From positions 1 through 64,000 of the forward strand of contig CATXJC010000003.1 of NCBI GenBank assembly GCA_958369755.1: a DNA stretch of 64,000 bases, given 5' to 3'. Position 1 is the first letter of the stretch; each line of letters opens with the position of its first letter. The notes beneath the pieces were generated by a model. That model was not told the origin of the DNA and did not search any database. It saw nothing but the letters and a program-made list of their open reading frames with translations. A program made the translations under genes and the position numbers. Shown in pieces: positions 17,297 through 24,703 of the stretch. The stretch comes from an uncultured Prevotella sp. GTDB taxonomy: Bacteria; Bacteroidota; Bacteroidia; Bacteroidales; Bacteroidaceae.

Positions 17297-18583
17297 ATGA
17301 ATAAACGAATATTACAATTAGCGGTGCCGTCGATAATATCCAATATCACGGTACCGCTTTTGGGTTTGGTTGATGTCGCTATTGTCGGGCATATCGGCGA
17401 TGCAGCGTATATCGGAGCCATTGCCGTGGGCTCGATGCTCTTCAATGTCATCTACTGGCTGTTCGGCTTTCTGCGAATGGGAACCAGCGGAATGACTTCG
17501 CAGGCTTTGGGAAGGAGAGATTTGGCTGAGGTGCTGAGGCTCCTGGTGCGCTCTCTGAGTATCGGTGTGGGGATAGGAGTGCTGTTCTTCGTTCTTCAGA
17601 AATGGCTGATAGGCTGCGGACTCTGGGCGATGTCGCCGGAAGCGGATGTCGTGGAACTGGCACGGAGATACTGTTATGTCTGTATCTGGGGAGCTCCGGC
17701 AGTGCTCGGACTCTACGGATTTACGGGCTGGTTTATCGGTATGCAGAACACGCGCATTCCGATGATGGTATCGCTGACGCAGAATGTGGTGAACATCGTA
17801 GCCTCTCTGCTGCTGGTCTTTGTCGGCGGTATGACGGTAGAAGGTGTGGCGCTCGGAACGGTCATTGCCCAATGGTGGGGATTCCTGATGGCATGTCTGT
17901 TCTATCGCATCTGTTATCGCCGGTTAAGCAAGTATGACTATCGCCGGCATCTCTTTGCTGCCGAACCGCTGAAGCAGTTTTTCTCGCTCAATAAGGATAT
18001 CTTTCTCCGTACCCTCTGTCTGGTGGCGGTCAACCTATTCTTTACGGCGGCTGGTTCCAGGGAGAGTACCATCGTGCTGGCAGTGAATACGCTGCTGATG
18101 ACGCTCTTTACCATCTTCTCTTATTTTATGGATGGTTTTGCCTATGCGGCAGAGGCGTTGAGCGGCAAGTATTACGGAGCCCGAAACATGGGGGCATTCC
18201 GCGAGGTGGTTAGAAGGACGATGGGTTTTGGAGCAGTCGTGGCAGTAGGTTTCACCTTATTATATATAGTGGGTGGCGAGAATTTCCTCTCTTTGCTCAC
18301 GAGCGATAAGCAGGTGATAGCTGCATCGGGCGAATATTTCTGGTGGGCTGTGCTGATTCCGCTGTCTGGCATGGCGGCATTCGTCTTCGATGGTATCTTT
18401 GTAGGCATCACCCAGTCTAAGTCTATGCTCTGTTCTACCGCCATAGCCTCGGCTTCGTTCTTCGGTCTGTTCTTCGGCTTGCATCCTTTCCTGGGCAATC
18501 ATGCCCTGTGGTTGGCCTTCATTCTCTACCTTCTATTAAGGGGAATCGTACTGTTCGTCATTTACCGTAAAAAACTGCGGTAA
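17297..18583 (+). CDS. MATE-family (DinF-like) multidrug/metabolite exporter
   Basis: A 428-residue inner-membrane protein with about 12 hydrophobic segments. It opens NKRILQLAVPSIISNITVPLLGLVDVAIVGHIG, with the P..SN..PL.gLVD pattern of DinF-type MATE transporters. An earlier in-frame ATG at 17228 lies in the intergenic repeat and would prepend repeat-encoded residues, so I use 17297. The C-terminal coding end overlaps a terminator hairpin. Substrate unknown; drug or metabolite efflux coupled to Na+ or H+ is expected from the family. Confidence 0.9.
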   Translation: MNKRILQLAVPSIISNITVPLLGLVDVAIVGHIGDAAYIGAIAVGSMLFNVIYWLFGFLRMGTSGMTSQALGRRDLAEVLRLLVRSLSIGVGIGVLFFVLQKWLIGCGLWAMSPEADVVELARRYCYVCIWGAPAVLGLYGFTGWFIGMQNTRIPMMVSLTQNVVNIVASLLLVFVGGMTVEGVALGTVIAQWWGFLMACLFYRICYRRLSKYDYRRHLFAAEPLKQFFSLNKDIFLRTLCLVAVNLFFTAAGSRESTIVLAVNTLLMTLFTIFSYFMDGFAYAAEALSGKYYGARNMGAFREVVRRTMGFGAVVAVGFTLLYIVGGENFLSLLTSDKQVIAASGEYFWWAVLIPLSGMAAFVFDGIFVGITQSKSMLCSTAIASASFFGLFFGLHPFLGNHALWLAFILYLLLRGIVLFVIYRKKLR

Positions 18584-18598
18584 ATGACGAATTGTGTT
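18556..18598 (+). terminator. Terminator hairpin overlapping the MATE stop codon
   Basis: CGTCATTTACCG and CGGTAAATGACG form a perfect 12-bp stem (18556-18589) whose right arm contains the TAA stop at 18581; GTGTTTTTAT follows. The last eight codons lie in the stem. Confidence 0.75.
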
Positions 18599-18643
18599 TT
18601 TATAGGATATATTAGTAGAAATAATGTACATCTTTCATAAAAA

Positions 18644-18675
18644 TTGCACACTGAATTATAGTGTGCGCATTTTTG
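18644..18675 (+). terminator. Second hairpin downstream of the MATE gene
   Basis: GCACACT/AGTGTGC stem with an AT loop, followed by GCATTTTTG. Possibly a back-up terminator. Confidence 0.55.
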
Positions 18676-18776
18676 TGAAAAACTACATTAATATAGTTTA
18701 AATCTTAGGCTTATATTCTTTTTCTTAGCCGAAAATTAGTAATTTCGCAGAGCAAAACTTAAAAAGAAAAGAGTAA

Positions 18777-18956
18777 ATGACAGCAGAAGAATATTATCAG
18801 CAAGGTAACGCCTGGCGCAAGCAGGGTGACTTTAAGCGTGCCCTCGACTGCTATATGGAGGCCATTGCCCTCGATCCGGAGAGCCCTGCCGTAGCAGCCA
18901 AGGAGATGCTGGATGATATCATGAGCTTTTATTGCAAAGACTACTACAATCCATAA
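18777..18956 (+). CDS. 59-residue TPR-motif protein heading the oxidoreductase operon
   Basis: The ATG at 18777 opens a 59-codon frame reading MTAEEYYQQGNAWRKQGDFK and continuing RALDCYMEAIALDPESPA, which is one classical TPR (G-A..ALY.. and P at the expected places) plus a helix and a CKDYYNP tail. It has coding-like composition and lies 69 bp upstream of the ferredoxin-like subunit on the same strand. A single TPR would be expected to act as a small binding or assembly partner of the complex; this is inference. Short, but the motif and position make it convincing. Confidence 0.82.
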   Translation: MTAEEYYQQGNAWRKQGDFKRALDCYMEAIALDPESPAVAAKEMLDDIMSFYCKDYYNP

Positions 18957-19025
18957 CAACCGACATGTGGACAGCAGGAGCTTTGTTTACTCCAATGGTA
19001 AAGATAATTAGTAAGAAATTAGAAT

Positions 19026-19256
19026 ATGAGTAAGATTAAAGGGGCTATTGTAGTCGACACCGGGCGTTGCAAGGGATGCTCGCTCTGTGTGGAGGCTTGT
19101 CCTCAGCATGTCATCGCATTGGCAGAGAAAAAAGTCAATGTGCATGGTTACCGTTATGTAGAGGCAGCTGTACCTGATGCGTGCGTTGGTTGCTCTTCGT
19201 GCGCCATCGTGTGTCCGGACGGCTGTATCACTGTTTATCGTAAGAAGGAGGACTAA
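19026..19256 (+). CDS. 2-oxoacid:ferredoxin oxidoreductase, 4Fe-4S ferredoxin-like (delta) subunit
   Basis: A 76-residue protein with two [4Fe-4S] motifs: CKGCSLCVEACP (about residues 15-26) and CVGCSSCAIVCP (about 53-64). It passes electrons between the thiamine-diphosphate catalytic site and external ferredoxin. It is followed after 3 bp by the alpha subunit, so it belongs to the same operon. Confidence 0.92.
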   Translation: MSKIKGAIVVDTGRCKGCSLCVEACPQHVIALAEKKVNVHGYRYVEAAVPDACVGCSSCAIVCPDGCITVYRKKED

Positions 19257-19259
19257 ATA

Positions 19260-20342
19260 ATGGCAAATCAGGAAGTTACATTAATGAAAGGCAATGAGGC
19301 GATAGCCCATGCCTGTATCAGATGTGGTGCGGATGGTTTCTTCGGCTATCCTATCACACCTCAAAGTGAGATTATAGAGACGCTGGCTCTGCTCAAGCCA
19401 TGGGAAACATCAGGTATGGTGGTTCTGCAGGCTGAGAGTGAGGTGGCGGCTATCAACATGGTTTATGGTGGCGCCGGTGCCGGTAAGCGTGTCATTACCA
19501 CTTCTTCAAGTCCGGGTGTGGCTTTGATGCAAGAGGGTATCTCTTACATGGCAGGTGCTGAGATTCCGGGCGTTATCGTCAATGTGCAGCGTGGCGGTCC
19601 GGGTCTGGGTACCATCCAGCCATCCCAGAGTGATTATTTCCAGGCTACCCGCGGTGGTGGTAACGGCGACTATAATGTGATCGTGCTGGCTCCTGCTTCT
19701 GTTCAGGAGATGGCTGATTTCGTTGATCTCGCCTTTACGCTTGCCTTTAAGTATCGCAATCCTGCGATGATTCTGAGCGATGGTGTCATTGGTCAGATGA
19801 TGGAGAAGGTGGTTCTGCCTCCAGTCAAGCCTCGACGTACCGAGGAGGAGATTGCGAAGGAATGTCCTTGGGCTACCATCGGCCGTCCGAAGAGTCGTCC
19901 TGTCAACATCATGACCTCTTTGGAACTCAAGCCTGAGGTGATGGAGGAGCGCAATATTGCTCTTCAGGAGAAATACAGAAAAATCCGTGAAACCGAGGTT
20001 CGTTATGAAACCGAGCAGATGGATGATGCCGACTATGTTATCGTAGCTTTCGGTAGTGCGGCACGTATCGCCGAGAAGAGCATCGAGAGTGCGCGTGAGC
20101 AGGGCATCAAGGTAGGATTGTTCCGTCCTATCACCCTCTGGCCTTTCCCTGAAAAGGAGATTCATGAACTCGCCAAGACCAAGAAGGGCATTCTGGTTGT
20201 AGAAATCAATGCCGGTCAGATGGTTCAGGATGTGCGACTGGCTGTGAATGGTCAGACTCCTGTGGAGCACTTTGGTCGTCTGGGCGGTATCGTACCGGAG
20301 CCGGAGGAAATCGTTGAAGCATTAAAGAAGTTAATAAAATGA
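19260..20342 (+). CDS. vorB: 2-oxoacid:ferredoxin oxidoreductase, alpha subunit (VorB/KorA type)
   Basis: A 360-residue subunit with the pyrimidine-binding domain of thiamine-diphosphate enzymes (GNEAIAHACIRCGADGFFGY and PITPQSEIIE; QAESEVAAINMVYGGAGAGK, with the conserved Glu) and a C-terminal transketolase-like domain. Its start is 3 bp after the ferredoxin subunit, and its stop overlaps the beta-subunit start by 4 bp, indicating translational coupling. The family oxidises a 2-oxoacid plus CoA to an acyl-CoA, or runs in reverse as a carboxylase. Substrate (2-oxoisovalerate versus 2-oxoglutarate) cannot be decided from sequence; the symbol follows common naming of close homologues. Confidence 0.9.
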   Translation: MANQEVTLMKGNEAIAHACIRCGADGFFGYPITPQSEIIETLALLKPWETSGMVVLQAESEVAAINMVYGGAGAGKRVITTSSSPGVALMQEGISYMAGAEIPGVIVNVQRGGPGLGTIQPSQSDYFQATRGGGNGDYNVIVLAPASVQEMADFVDLAFTLAFKYRNPAMILSDGVIGQMMEKVVLPPVKPRRTEEEIAKECPWATIGRPKSRPVNIMTSLELKPEVMEERNIALQEKYRKIRETEVRYETEQMDDADYVIVAFGSAARIAEKSIESAREQGIKVGLFRPITLWPFPEKEIHELAKTKKGILVVEINAGQMVQDVRLAVNGQTPVEHFGRLGGIVPEPEEIVEALKKLIK

Positions 20343-21103
20343 ATGATATAATTTCACCAGAGAATCTGGTATATAAGAAGCCTACGCTGATGAACGATAC
20401 CCCGATGCATTATTGCCCGGGGTGTTCGCATGGCGTAGTTCATAAGCTCGTTGCCGAGGTTATAGAGGAGATGGGCATGGAGGACAAGACGGTAGGCGTA
20501 TGTCCGGTGGGCTGCGCTGTCTTTGCTTATCGCTATTTGGATATTGACTGGCAGGAGGCTGCTCATGGTCGTGCACCTGCTGTAGCTACGGGTATCAAGC
20601 GCTTGTGGCCTGATCGTCTTGTCTTCACTTATCAGGGCGATGGCGATCTGGCGTGCATCGGTACCTGCGAAACTATCCACGCCCTGAACCGTGGTGAGCA
20701 TATCGCCATCATCTTCATCAATAATGCCATCTATGGTATGACCGGCGGACAGATGGCTCCAACCACCCTGTTGGGTCAGAAGACTGCTACCTGTCCTTAT
20801 GGTAGAGAGGCTGATCTTCATGGTTATCCACTCAATATTACCGAGTTGGCAAGCCATCTGCAGGGTACTTGTTATGTAACCCGCCAAAGTGTGGAGACCG
20901 TGGCAAGCATTAAGAAGGCAAAGAAGGCTATCCGCAAGGCGTTCGAGGCAAGCATGCAGGGCAAGGGCTCCAGCCTGGTAGAGATTGTTTCTACCTGCAA
21001 CAGCGGTTGGAAACTCTCACCTGTTGAGGCTAACAAGTGGATGGAAGAGAACATGTTTAAGCAGTATCCTAAGGGTGACCTGAAGGATACAACGAACATG
21101 TAA
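20339..21103 (+). CDS. 2-oxoacid:ferredoxin oxidoreductase, beta subunit (thiamine diphosphate-binding)
   Basis: A 254-residue subunit with HYCPGCSHGVVHKL near the N-terminus and the ThDP/Mg-binding signature GDGDLACIG..INNAIYGMTGGQMAPT. Those elements define the beta subunit of this oxidoreductase family. The start overlaps the alpha-subunit stop (ATGA). The TAA stop at 21101 begins a 7-bp repeat run, after which the gamma subunit follows. Confidence 0.92.
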   Translation: MNDIISPENLVYKKPTLMNDTPMHYCPGCSHGVVHKLVAEVIEEMGMEDKTVGVCPVGCAVFAYRYLDIDWQEAAHGRAPAVATGIKRLWPDRLVFTYQGDGDLACIGTCETIHALNRGEHIAIIFINNAIYGMTGGQMAPTTLLGQKTATCPYGREADLHGYPLNITELASHLQGTCYVTRQSVETVASIKKAKKAIRKAFEASMQGKGSSLVEIVSTCNSGWKLSPVEANKWMEENMFKQYPKGDLKDTTNM

Positions 21104-21131
21104 TGTTGAATGTTGAATGTTGAATGTTGAA
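21102..21131. repeat. AATGTTG heptad run inside the oxidoreductase operon
   Basis: Four perfect AATGTTG units begin on the beta-subunit stop codon. This is the same heptad as the left arm at 17213, but without a complementary right arm. Confidence 0.9.
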
Positions 21132-21157
21132 TTTGGCATTTACAAAAGATTAGAACA

Positions 21158-21706
21158 ATGAAGACAGAAATCATTATATCCGGTTTTGGCGGTCAGGGCG
21201 TTCTCTCTATGGGAAAGATTCTGGCTTATTCAGGACTGATGGAGGATAAGGAGGTAACCTGGATGCCTGCTTACGGACCAGAGCAGCGTGGCGGTACAGC
21301 CAATGTAACGGTCATTGTGAGCGACAGTCGCATCTCTTCGCCTATCCTGAGCCATTATGATGTAGCCATCGTGCTCAACCAGCCGTCGCTCGACAAGTTT
21401 GAGCCGAAGATTAAGCCAGGCGGCATCCTGATTTATGATGGCTATGGTGTGATGAATCCTCCACAGCGCAAGGACATCACCATTTATCGCATTGATGCGA
21501 TGGACAAGGCTGCCGAGATGAAAAACTCCAAGGTGTTCAATATGATTGTTTTGGGCGGTCTGCTGAAGGTTTGTCCTGTAGTGAGCACCGATGGTTTGAA
21601 CAAGGCGCTTTACAAGTCATTGCCAGAGCGCCATCATGGTTTGATTCCACTGAACATGCAGGCAGTGGAAGAGGGAATGAAGATTATCGAAAAGGTAGAC
21701 CGATAA
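21158..21706 (+). CDS. 2-oxoacid:ferredoxin oxidoreductase, gamma subunit
   Basis: A 182-residue subunit starting TEIIISGFGGQGVLSMGKIL, the GFGGQG motif typical of the gamma domain. It also has YGPEQRGGTANVTVIVS and HYDVAIVLNQPS. It completes a delta-alpha-beta-gamma operon of separate polypeptides. The 54-bp gap before it is filled by the heptad run. Confidence 0.92.
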   Translation: MKTEIIISGFGGQGVLSMGKILAYSGLMEDKEVTWMPAYGPEQRGGTANVTVIVSDSRISSPILSHYDVAIVLNQPSLDKFEPKIKPGGILIYDGYGVMNPPQRKDITIYRIDAMDKAAEMKNSKVFNMIVLGGLLKVCPVVSTDGLNKALYKSLPERHHGLIPLNMQAVEEGMKIIEKVDR

Positions 21707-21728
21707 TAAACAGATTTTTAATCAATAT

Positions 21729-21765
21729 GAATTATGCAATTTGCATTATGCAATTTGCATAATTC
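21729..21765. repeat. 37-bp near-palindrome of 14-bp units overlapping a promoter
   Basis: Two copies of ATTATGCAATTTGC are followed by ATAATTC. With the leading GA the element is self-complementary except for three symmetric A/T positions. The TTG at 21755-21757 within it is placed to serve as the -33 element of the next gene. Confidence 0.8.
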
Positions 21766-21785
21766 AAAATAAATAATTATCTTTG
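21755..21785 (+). promoter_or_regulatory. Promoter of the second AAA ATPase gene
   Basis: TTG at 21755-21757 and TATCTTTG at 21778-21785 are 20 bp apart; the start codon follows 22 bp later. The -33 element is supplied by the repeat at 21729-21765. Confidence 0.7.
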
Positions 21786-21807
21786 CAGCCGAAAGTAACA
21801 TTTTAAA

Positions 21808-22938
21808 ATGGTGAGCTATATGGAGAATCCTTTTATCATAACGGGTTATATCAAGCCCGAATATTTCTGCGACAGAGAAAAGGAAGCGGAAAGAATCATC
21901 AATAAGGTAACGGGTGGTGAGAATATGGTGGTAATGGCTGCAAGACGAGTAGGCAAGAGTAAACTGATAGACTTTTGCATGGATTCTTCTGCCATCAAAG
22001 ACCATTTCATCTGTATATCCATCGATATCCTCCGAACTTCCAGCATCCATGAATTTGCGTTCGAGTTGGGAAAGGCTGTATTTGAATTGGCTGCCCGTCG
22101 TGGAACCAAGATGATGAGAATGGTGGTTAACACTCTGAAGTCTATCAATGGCTGCTTCGGTTACGATCCGATTTCCAATATCCCAACGTTTAATCTTTCG
22201 TTGGGTGATATTTCTAATCCGCTCTATACTTTGGATGAGATATTTGCCTGTTTGGAGCAGGCTGATAAGAAATGCATCGTTGCCATCGACGAGTTTCAGC
22301 AGATAGGTTATTATCCAGAGAAAAATATGGAAGCCATTCTCAGGACTTATATTCAGAAGTGCAGCAATGCCAATTTCATCTTTTCGGGCAGCGAGCGTCA
22401 TCTAATCTCCAAGATGTTTTCCGAGAAAGCGCATCCTTTTTACAATAGTGCTGATATGATGAACCTGGAGGTGATTCCGCTTGATAAATACAAGGAGTTT
22501 GCTATCCGCTTGTTTGGTAAGTTTGATAAGAAGATTAAGGAGAAGGCTATAGAGCAGGTGTATCAGGCTTTTGGTGGCAATACCTATTATATGCAGAAGG
22601 TGATGCACGAGGCTTTTAATCAGACTGTGCCACAGGCTGAGGCTGATTGTGAGATGATAGAGGGCATTATCCATGCTTTGGTATTGGATAATGATCATAA
22701 GTTTAGCGAGATACTTTCCCGTCTCACTCTTCCGCAGAAGGAACTACTATATGCTGTTGCTAAGGAGGAAATGGCTAGTCAGATTACTTCTTCTGGTTTT
22801 GTGAAGAAGCATCGTCTCCGTTCGGCAAGTAGCGTGCAGAGTGCCGTGAAGAAACTGCTGGAATATCATCTAATTTCTACTTCTCAAAGTGCGTATTATA
22901 TTGATGATCAGCTTATGAACTTATGGTTGAAGGAGTAA
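21808..22938 (+). CDS. AAA-family ATPase of the Bacteroidota 'ATP-binding protein' type
   Basis: A 376-residue (365-372 if a later Met is used) P-loop ATPase. Walker A AARRVGKSKL is at about residues 44-53, Walker B CIVAIDEFQQI near 153-163, and a sensor-like NANFIFSGSERHLISKMF follows. The C-terminal region has a winged-helix look (LTLPQKELLYAVAKEE..SSGFVKKHRLRSASSVQSAVKKL). This resembles archaeal-type/STAND-like ATPases common in gut Bacteroidota, whose function is unknown. Single gene with its own promoter and terminator. A second ATG at 21820 (MENPF) is an equally plausible start. Confidence 0.85.
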   Translation: MVSYMENPFIITGYIKPEYFCDREKEAERIINKVTGGENMVVMAARRVGKSKLIDFCMDSSAIKDHFICISIDILRTSSIHEFAFELGKAVFELAARRGTKMMRMVVNTLKSINGCFGYDPISNIPTFNLSLGDISNPLYTLDEIFACLEQADKKCIVAIDEFQQIGYYPEKNMEAILRTYIQKCSNANFIFSGSERHLISKMFSEKAHPFYNSADMMNLEVIPLDKYKEFAIRLFGKFDKKIKEKAIEQVYQAFGGNTYYMQKVMHEAFNQTVPQAEADCEMIEGIIHALVLDNDHKFSEILSRLTLPQKELLYAVAKEEMASQITSSGFVKKHRLRSASSVQSAVKKLLEYHLISTSQSAYYIDDQLMNLWLKE

Positions 22939-22976
22939 ATTGAATGTTTTTGAAGTGAAATCGAGATAAGACAATA

Positions 22977-23014
22977 GAGCCTTTTGGTATTTTTGATACT
23001 GAAAGGCTTTTTTG
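22977..23014 (+). terminator. Rho-independent terminator after the ATPase gene
   Basis: AGCCTTTTGGTAT and ATACTGAAAGGCT pair around a T-rich loop and are followed by TTTTTTG. Confidence 0.85.
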
Positions 23015-23045
23015 TATCTTAAAATGAAGAAAGTTATTCTTTTCT

Positions 23046-23076
23046 TTGGCATTTCTAATTCTTTTCGTTAATTTTG
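23046..23076 (+). promoter_or_regulatory. Promoter of the 89-residue gene
   Basis: TTG at 23046-23048 and TAATTTTG at 23069-23076 are 20 bp apart; the start codon is 28 bp downstream. Confidence 0.65.
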
Positions 23077-23104
23077 TGGCGTTAATTTAAAAGAAAGGAA
23101 TAAG

Positions 23105-23374
23105 ATGGAAACGATTAATATTCAGTTTCAAGTACCTTCTACAGGTCAATATACGCTTGACGAATTTGTCGCCAAGCTCAAAGACTATGCTGAAAAATTA
23201 GCCAGTTCTATCTCCAAGTCAGGAAACAGTTACCAGGAAACTTATATGAGCCAGGCAGAGCAGGAAGCCTATGTGGCAGAAAGTCTTAACCGTGCTCTTG
23301 ATGAAATGGAAGCTCATAAGAAGAATGGGACTAAGCCGATGGATGCTCGTGATTTGTTGAGAAGACTTCTCTAA
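23105..23374 (+). CDS. Small hypothetical protein, 89 residues, antitoxin-like
   Basis: It begins METINIQFQVPSTGQYTLDEF, a short beta-strand plus helix, then an acidic helical stretch (MSQAEQEAYVAESLNRALDEM) and ends PMDARDLLRRLL. Own promoter, hairpin downstream. The outline (short strand, helix, flexible acidic tail) recalls type II antitoxins, but no toxin gene lies next to it; the DNA just downstream holds truncated gene remnants, so a partner may have been lost. Function unknown. Confidence 0.7.
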   Translation: METINIQFQVPSTGQYTLDEFVAKLKDYAEKLASSISKSGNSYQETYMSQAEQEAYVAESLNRALDEMEAHKKNGTKPMDARDLLRRLL

Positions 23375-23385
23375 TATCGCGATGA

Positions 23386-23411
23386 GTTTATCAGCTTTTT
23401 GCTTGATAAAC
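23386..23411 (+). terminator. Hairpin after the 89-residue gene
   Basis: GTTTATCAGC and GCTTGATAAAC pair with one bulged base around a TTTTT loop, 11 bp after the stop codon. No T-run follows, so termination is uncertain. Confidence 0.45.
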
Positions 23412-23453
23412 GTGAAAAAGGATAATATGCAGAAAAGGAATCTGGAAAAAAAT

Positions 23454-23504
23454 ATGGCAGCAACTGTTTTTAATCAAGCACAATTTGATGCGCCACCTTT
23501 TTAA
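23454..23504 (+). pseudogene. Remnant of a small 'MATTVFNPAQ'-type protein
   Basis: A 16-codon frame MAATVFNQAQFDAPPF resembles the start of a short conserved Bacteroidota protein (usual form M-A-T-T-V-F-N-P-A-Q..., about 70-80 residues) and then stops. The rest of the gene is missing. Recognition is from memory of the family's N-terminus and is tentative. Confidence 0.4.
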
Positions 23505-23517
23505 ATGAAATGCCTTG

Positions 23518-23603
23518 TTGCCCCTGATTTGCGACAAACTTTAACGCTGTTGCCGCTGATTTGCGACAAAAAAGTAGTATCTTTGCCCCTGATTTGAAAC
23601 AAA
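23518..23603 (+). repeat. Three copies of a 21-bp TTGCCCCTGATTTGCGACAAA-type repeat
   Basis: The consensus is TTGCCCCTGATTTGCGACAA plus A. Copies lie at 23518-23538, 23550-23570 and 23583-23603, 32-33 bp apart. The third is diverged (GAAAC for GCGAC) and overlaps TATCTTTG (23578-23585), a good -7 box, placing the repeats in the promoter of the truncated ATPase frame that follows. Confidence 0.8.
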
Positions 23604-23725
23604 TGCATATGTTTAGACGAAATATCATCAGTAAATTGGAGGCTTGGAAGCAAGACAAAAAGCATAAGCCTCTTATCTTGAGAGGAGCTTACGTTGATCA
23701 ATCTTCCGTTTTATCTGATAGGTAA
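23603..23725 (+). pseudogene. Truncated N-terminus of a DUF4143-type AAA ATPase
   Basis: A 40-codon frame begins MHMFRRNIISKLEAWKQDKK and continues HKPLILRGA, the standard N-terminus of the AAA/DUF4143 ATPases abundant in gut Bacteroidota, in which LILRGARQVGKTT normally follows. Here the P-loop is replaced by YVDQSSVLSDR and a stop: an internal deletion or frameshift removed the rest. It has a promoter-like TATCTTTG 17 bp upstream. Only this relic remains before the hairpin at 23797. Confidence 0.65.
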
Positions 23726-23796
23726 TTTGCGGAGCGTATTGGATGCTGTTGTAGAAGAATAAAGAAGGATGTAATGCATCATGCAAAATAAATAAT

Positions 23797-23836
23797 AAGG
23801 TGGACAATGCTTTTTAAAAATAGCAATGTCCACCTT
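23797..23836. terminator. Bidirectional hairpin between remnant region and cvfB-like gene
   Basis: AAGGTGGACA/TGTCCACCTT stem extended by a mismatch and TGCT/AGCA, with a TTTTTAAAAA loop. It lies 25 bp beyond the stop of the minus-strand gene and probably terminates it. Confidence 0.65.
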
Positions 23837-23860
23837 AATTATATATAGTTCTAATCTGCT

Positions 23861-24703
23861 TTATTCCGCCAATCGGATGCTCATCGGGCTTACGGTGATG
23901 AGGCGCTTTTTGTATAGATCGCCTATGGCACGCTTGTAAACCTTCTTGCTCACGTGGAAACGCTCGTAGATGTCGTCGGCCTCGCTCTTGTCGCCAAGGT
24001 TGCACTCGCCATCGTTGTCCAAGAGATACTGGTAGAGGGTTTCGGCGAAATCGGCAGTCTGCTGAATACCGGTCTTCTGCAGGGTGACATCTATCTTTCC
24101 GTCAGGACGAACTCTTCCGATGTAGCCCTTCATCTTGTCACCCGTGTGGATGTACTGGAAAATCTGATCCTGATAGAGGAGACCCGGATACTGGTTGTCG
24201 ATGATAACCTTGAAGCCGAGGTCGGTCTTCTGCCAGATGAGGAGATCCACCTCATCGCCATGCTTGTAGTGAGGATGGTCTTCGTTGAGATAACGCTCAA
24301 TCTTGGCAGAGGCAACAATGCGATAGCTCTCCTCGTCGATGTGGATATGCACGATGTAGGAGTTGCCGAGCACCATACGTTTCTTCTGCTCGCGGAATGG
24401 GCAGAAGATGTCCTTCATTAGCCCCCAGCCCAGGAAGGCTCCGTATTCGTTGACCCATTTCACTTCGAGATAGGCGAAATCGCCCACCTTTGCCAAAGGG
24501 GTTTCGGTGGTTGCTATGAGGCGCTCTTCCTGGTCGAGATAGATGAAGACATCCAGCTCGTCGCCGATGCCTGCGTCTTCAGGTACGTAGCGGGAAGGAA
24601 GGAGGATTTCTCCCTCGTCACCACCATCGAGATACAGACCGAAATCAACTTTCTTTACGATGCGAAGGCGATTGTAATCGCCGAGTTTTATCTTTTTGCT
24701 CAT
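23861..24703 (-). CDS. CvfB/YitL-like S1-domain RNA-binding protein
   Basis: A 280-residue cytosolic protein with repeated S1-like modules: [25 protein letters not shown] near the N-terminus, [21 protein letters not shown] in the middle and [16 protein letters not shown] further on, then a C-terminal winged helix ([26 protein letters not shown]). This is the domain order of CvfB, described as a virulence-gene regulator in Staphylococcus. The start codon overlaps the end of the upstream ABC ATPase gene by 4 bp, so the two are cotranscribed and translationally coupled. RNA target unknown. Confidence 0.9.
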   Translation of the reverse strand: MSKKIKLGDYNRLRIVKKVDFGLYLDGGDEGEILLPSRYVPEDAGIGDELDVFIYLDQEERLIATTETPLAKVGDFAYLEVKWVNEYGAFLGWGLMKDIFCPFREQKKRMVLGNSYIVHIHIDEESYRIVASAKIERYLNEDHPHYKHGDEVDLLIWQKTDLGFKVIIDNQYPGLLYQDQIFQYIHTGDKMKGYIGRVRPDGKIDVTLQKTGIQQTADFAETLYQYLLDNDGECNLGDKSEADDIYERFHVSKKVYKRAIGDLYKKRLITVSPMSIRLAE

